A stretch of DNA of 7,549 nucleotides from positions 1 through 7,549 of the forward strand of contig JARGOW010000168.1 of the NCBI GenBank assembly GCA_029212955.1, given 5' to 3'. Shown here one piece after another: positions 6,405-7,549 of this stretch. Source of the DNA: Planctomycetota bacterium (GTDB lineage Bacteria; Planctomycetota; UBA1135; GCA-002686595). Within the stretch, counting starts at the first letter, position 1. Every line of letters begins with the position of its first letter. Position numbers and translations under genes: made by a program. The notes beneath the pieces were generated by a model. The model made no database searches. It had not been told where the DNA came from and saw nothing but the letters and a program-made list of their open reading frames with translations.

Positions 6405-6415
6405 GCTTTGAGTTC

Positions 6416-6443
6416 AATTCTAATAAAATCACCCAATAGAATT
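6416..6443. repeat. AT-rich inverted repeat between convergent genes
   Basis: AATTCTA (6416-6422) and TAGAATT (6437-6443) are perfect inverted copies around a 14-base spacer, inside the only AT-rich island of this intergenic stretch. The stem would be weak as RNA. It may contribute to bidirectional transcript ending or be a binding site. Confidence 0.3.
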
Positions 6444-6573
6444 TCGGTGTCAGCTTCGAGAGATGCCCGGAGAAAGCCAGCAGTGAGTCCGAGTTGATTT
6501 GCATGCGCAGGCCTGAGTGGATCGCGTGACCCGGACAATGAGAGGCGGGCCGGTGCCGAGTCCAATCGGTTTG

Positions 6574-7549
6574 TTACTCGAACCGCACCGACAGGCCATC
6601 TGTGAAGTTGGAAGTATTCCCTGGGTTTTGATCGCGAAACCAGCATTGAAAATTCAAAGTCTCGCCTGCTTCGATTGTGACGTGGCCTAGGGCAGTGGGG
6701 AAATTTTGTAGGTCGATGGTTGCTTCTATGCGGCCTGTCGCTCCGGAGTTTTGAATCGAGGAGTGGTGGCGTCCAACCGAGTCCGTTCCACCCAGGCAGA
6801 GGTAACCCGAGTAGCTTCCAGGGTTGATGACGAAGTCCTGCCCCCGCGAGTTGATGAAGTAGCCGTACTGACCCAGGGGCAAATCTTCGGCGTGCAAGGC
6901 GAACGTATTGACCAATGGGTCCAAGGAACCACTGAAGGATAGATGCGCGGAATGACCCGACGAATTGGGTACGGAGACACCGCAGTAGTTGGCGACCTGC
7001 GCCTTCAATTCGAAAAGATAGGCGGCTCCCGAGTATGAGGCATTGTTGGAGGCTTGATTTCCGTTGATCCCGGTGGCGTCGCTGCTCTCCAACCTGGCAC
7101 CCACAACCAGCAAGGAACCCGAAAGGGCCACGGAACATGCGAAGCGGTCGTTGGCATCCGTGTTCGATGCCTTGAGATAGGCCCGCTGACTCCAGGCTCC
7201 CGCATTTCCCTCAAAAACATAGGCCGCCCCGGAAGCCCAGGCCCCGGTGTCGCTCTGGTTTCCATTGACCCCCGTTGCGCTGCTGCCTTCGTACTGGGCC
7301 CCCACCACGATCGTTTCCCCAAAGATTGCCACCGCGTCACCGAACCAATGGTCATTCCGCGGATTCGAGGCCTTCAAGTAGGCCTGCTGGCTCCAAGTCC
7401 CTCCACTGCGTGCAAAAACATACGCCGCCCCGGAATCGGAAGCGGAGTTGTTTCCCTGATCCCCATTCACGCCAGAGGAGTGGCTATCCTCCCAGCGCGC
7501 ACCAACCACAAGTACATCACCCGATACAGCCACCGCACCGCCCAACTGA
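6574..7549 (-). CDS. FG-GAP_2-type repeat protein with planctomycete-type C-terminal domain (5' end beyond window)
   Basis: The 3' part of a larger gene: the frame is open through the last base, and the TTG at 7543-7545 falls inside a repeat, so it is not the true start. Counting its Leu as residue 1, 323 residues are visible. Residues 1-67 and 68-134 are two repeats of exactly 67 residues, and 135 to about 183 a shortened third. Shared elements are F/LG-x-[AS]VA-SG, VVGA, GVNG-x-Q, SGAAYVF and WSQ-x-AYLKASN. This matches the FG-GAP_2 family, a propeller type lacking the calcium loops of the protein at 221-1897. Residues 187-323 are the same C-terminal domain found there: YC, NSSG, DLP, QYGYF, LCLGG, VGR, NFQCWFRD, SNFT, ending in an aromatic residue near the stop. 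The missing part should hold a signal peptide and more repeats. An exported surface or extracellular protein is inferred; ligand and role are unknown. Confidence 0.88.
   Translation of the reverse strand, partial: QLGGAVAVSGDVLVVGARWEDSHSSGVNGDQGNNSASDSGAAYVFARSGGTWSQQAYLKASNPRNDHWFGDAVAIFGETIVVGAQYEGSSATGVNGNQSDTGAWASGAAYVFEGNAGAWSQRAYLKASNTDANDRFACSVALSGSLLVVGARLESSDATGINGNQASNNASYSGAAYLFELKAQVANYCGVSVPNSSGHSAHLSFSGSLDPLVNTFALHAEDLPLGQYGYFINSRGQDFVINPGSYSGYLCLGGTDSVGRHHSSIQNSGATGRIEATIDLQNFPTALGHVTIEAGETLNFQCWFRDQNPGNTSNFTDGLSVRFE
6997..7545 (-). repeat. Coding tandem repeats of 201 bp (67 residues)
   Basis: Units run 7545-7345, 7344-7144 and 7143 to about 6997 on the minus strand, the last shortened where the C-terminal domain begins. 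Spacing is exactly 67 codons with no insertions between the full units. SGAAYVF and AYLKASN recur almost unchanged while other positions differ, showing duplication followed by divergence. More units probably lie beyond the window edge. Confidence 0.8.

Larger units (their letters stand above)
6233..6573. other. Convergent intergenic region, no gene seen
   Basis: These 341 bases lie between the 3' ends of the lipoprotein gene (plus) and the second FG-GAP gene (minus). A 41-codon frame (6372-6497, plus) has no recognisable product or ribosome site. The stretch 6405-6445 is clearly more AT-rich than its surroundings. Two inverted repeats are present (6371-6404 and 6416-6443). I find no RNA gene or mobile element. 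Confidence 0.55.

Noticed and set aside
5731..6411. 226-codon plus-strand frame overlapping the lipoprotein gene
   Set aside because: It is a shifted frame of the lipoprotein gene, with high Arg, Gly and Trp content and no start context. The main frame has a clear lipobox signal.
6372..6497. 41-codon plus-strand frame in the gap after the lipoprotein gene
   Set aside because: It has no ribosome-binding site, no signal or known motif, and its length is expected by chance.
6299..7138. Minus-strand frame overlapping the second FG-GAP gene and extending into the gap
   Set aside because: Most of it is an alternate frame of the FG-GAP coding sequence. Its tail in the gap has no start of its own and no recognisable domain.

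Overview
The window is GC-rich DNA (by eye) from what looks like a Planctomycetota-type bacterium. That reading rests on two large secreted FG-GAP beta-propeller proteins, one at each end, which carry the same C-terminal domain of about 135 residues (begins Tyr-Cys, contains Asn-Ser-x-Gly, ends with an aromatic-Arg-Asp then SNFT block). From memory, proteins ending this way are abundant in marine planctomycetes. No rRNA, tRNA or other taxonomic marker is present, so the assignment is an inference.

Layout: (1) 221-1897, plus strand, a secreted seven-repeat FG-GAP propeller with calcium-loop motifs and the shared C-terminal domain. (2) 1898-2212, a convergent intergenic stretch with two clear hairpins. 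(3) 2213-5029, minus strand, a full-length exported M16A (pitrilysin/insulysin-type) zinc peptidase with all key residues. (4) 5030-5290, a divergent control region holding a 10-bp inverted repeat, a GC-rich hairpin with a T-tract in the peptidase leader, a tandem 12-nt-period repeat next to the peptidase start, and a possible promoter for the lipoprotein gene. (5) 5291-6232, plus strand, a predicted lipoprotein of 313 residues that I do not recognise. (6) 6233-6573, a convergent intergenic stretch with two weak inverted repeats. (7) 6574-7549, minus strand, the 3' part of a second FG-GAP protein built from exact 67-residue repeats and ending in the shared C-terminal domain; its 5' part lies beyond the window.

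All four proteins look exported: two have Sec signal peptides, one has a lipobox, and the fourth is inferred from its fold. This is an envelope/secretome neighbourhood. Adjacent genes always lie on opposite strands, so no operon is visible and nothing ties the four into one pathway. The peptidase and lipoprotein share a divergent control region and could be co-regulated, but that is inference. I see no CRISPR array, insertion sequence, phage gene, toxin-antitoxin pair or defence system. The items most worth following are the shared C-terminal domain on two different propeller types and the unusual structure in the peptidase leader.
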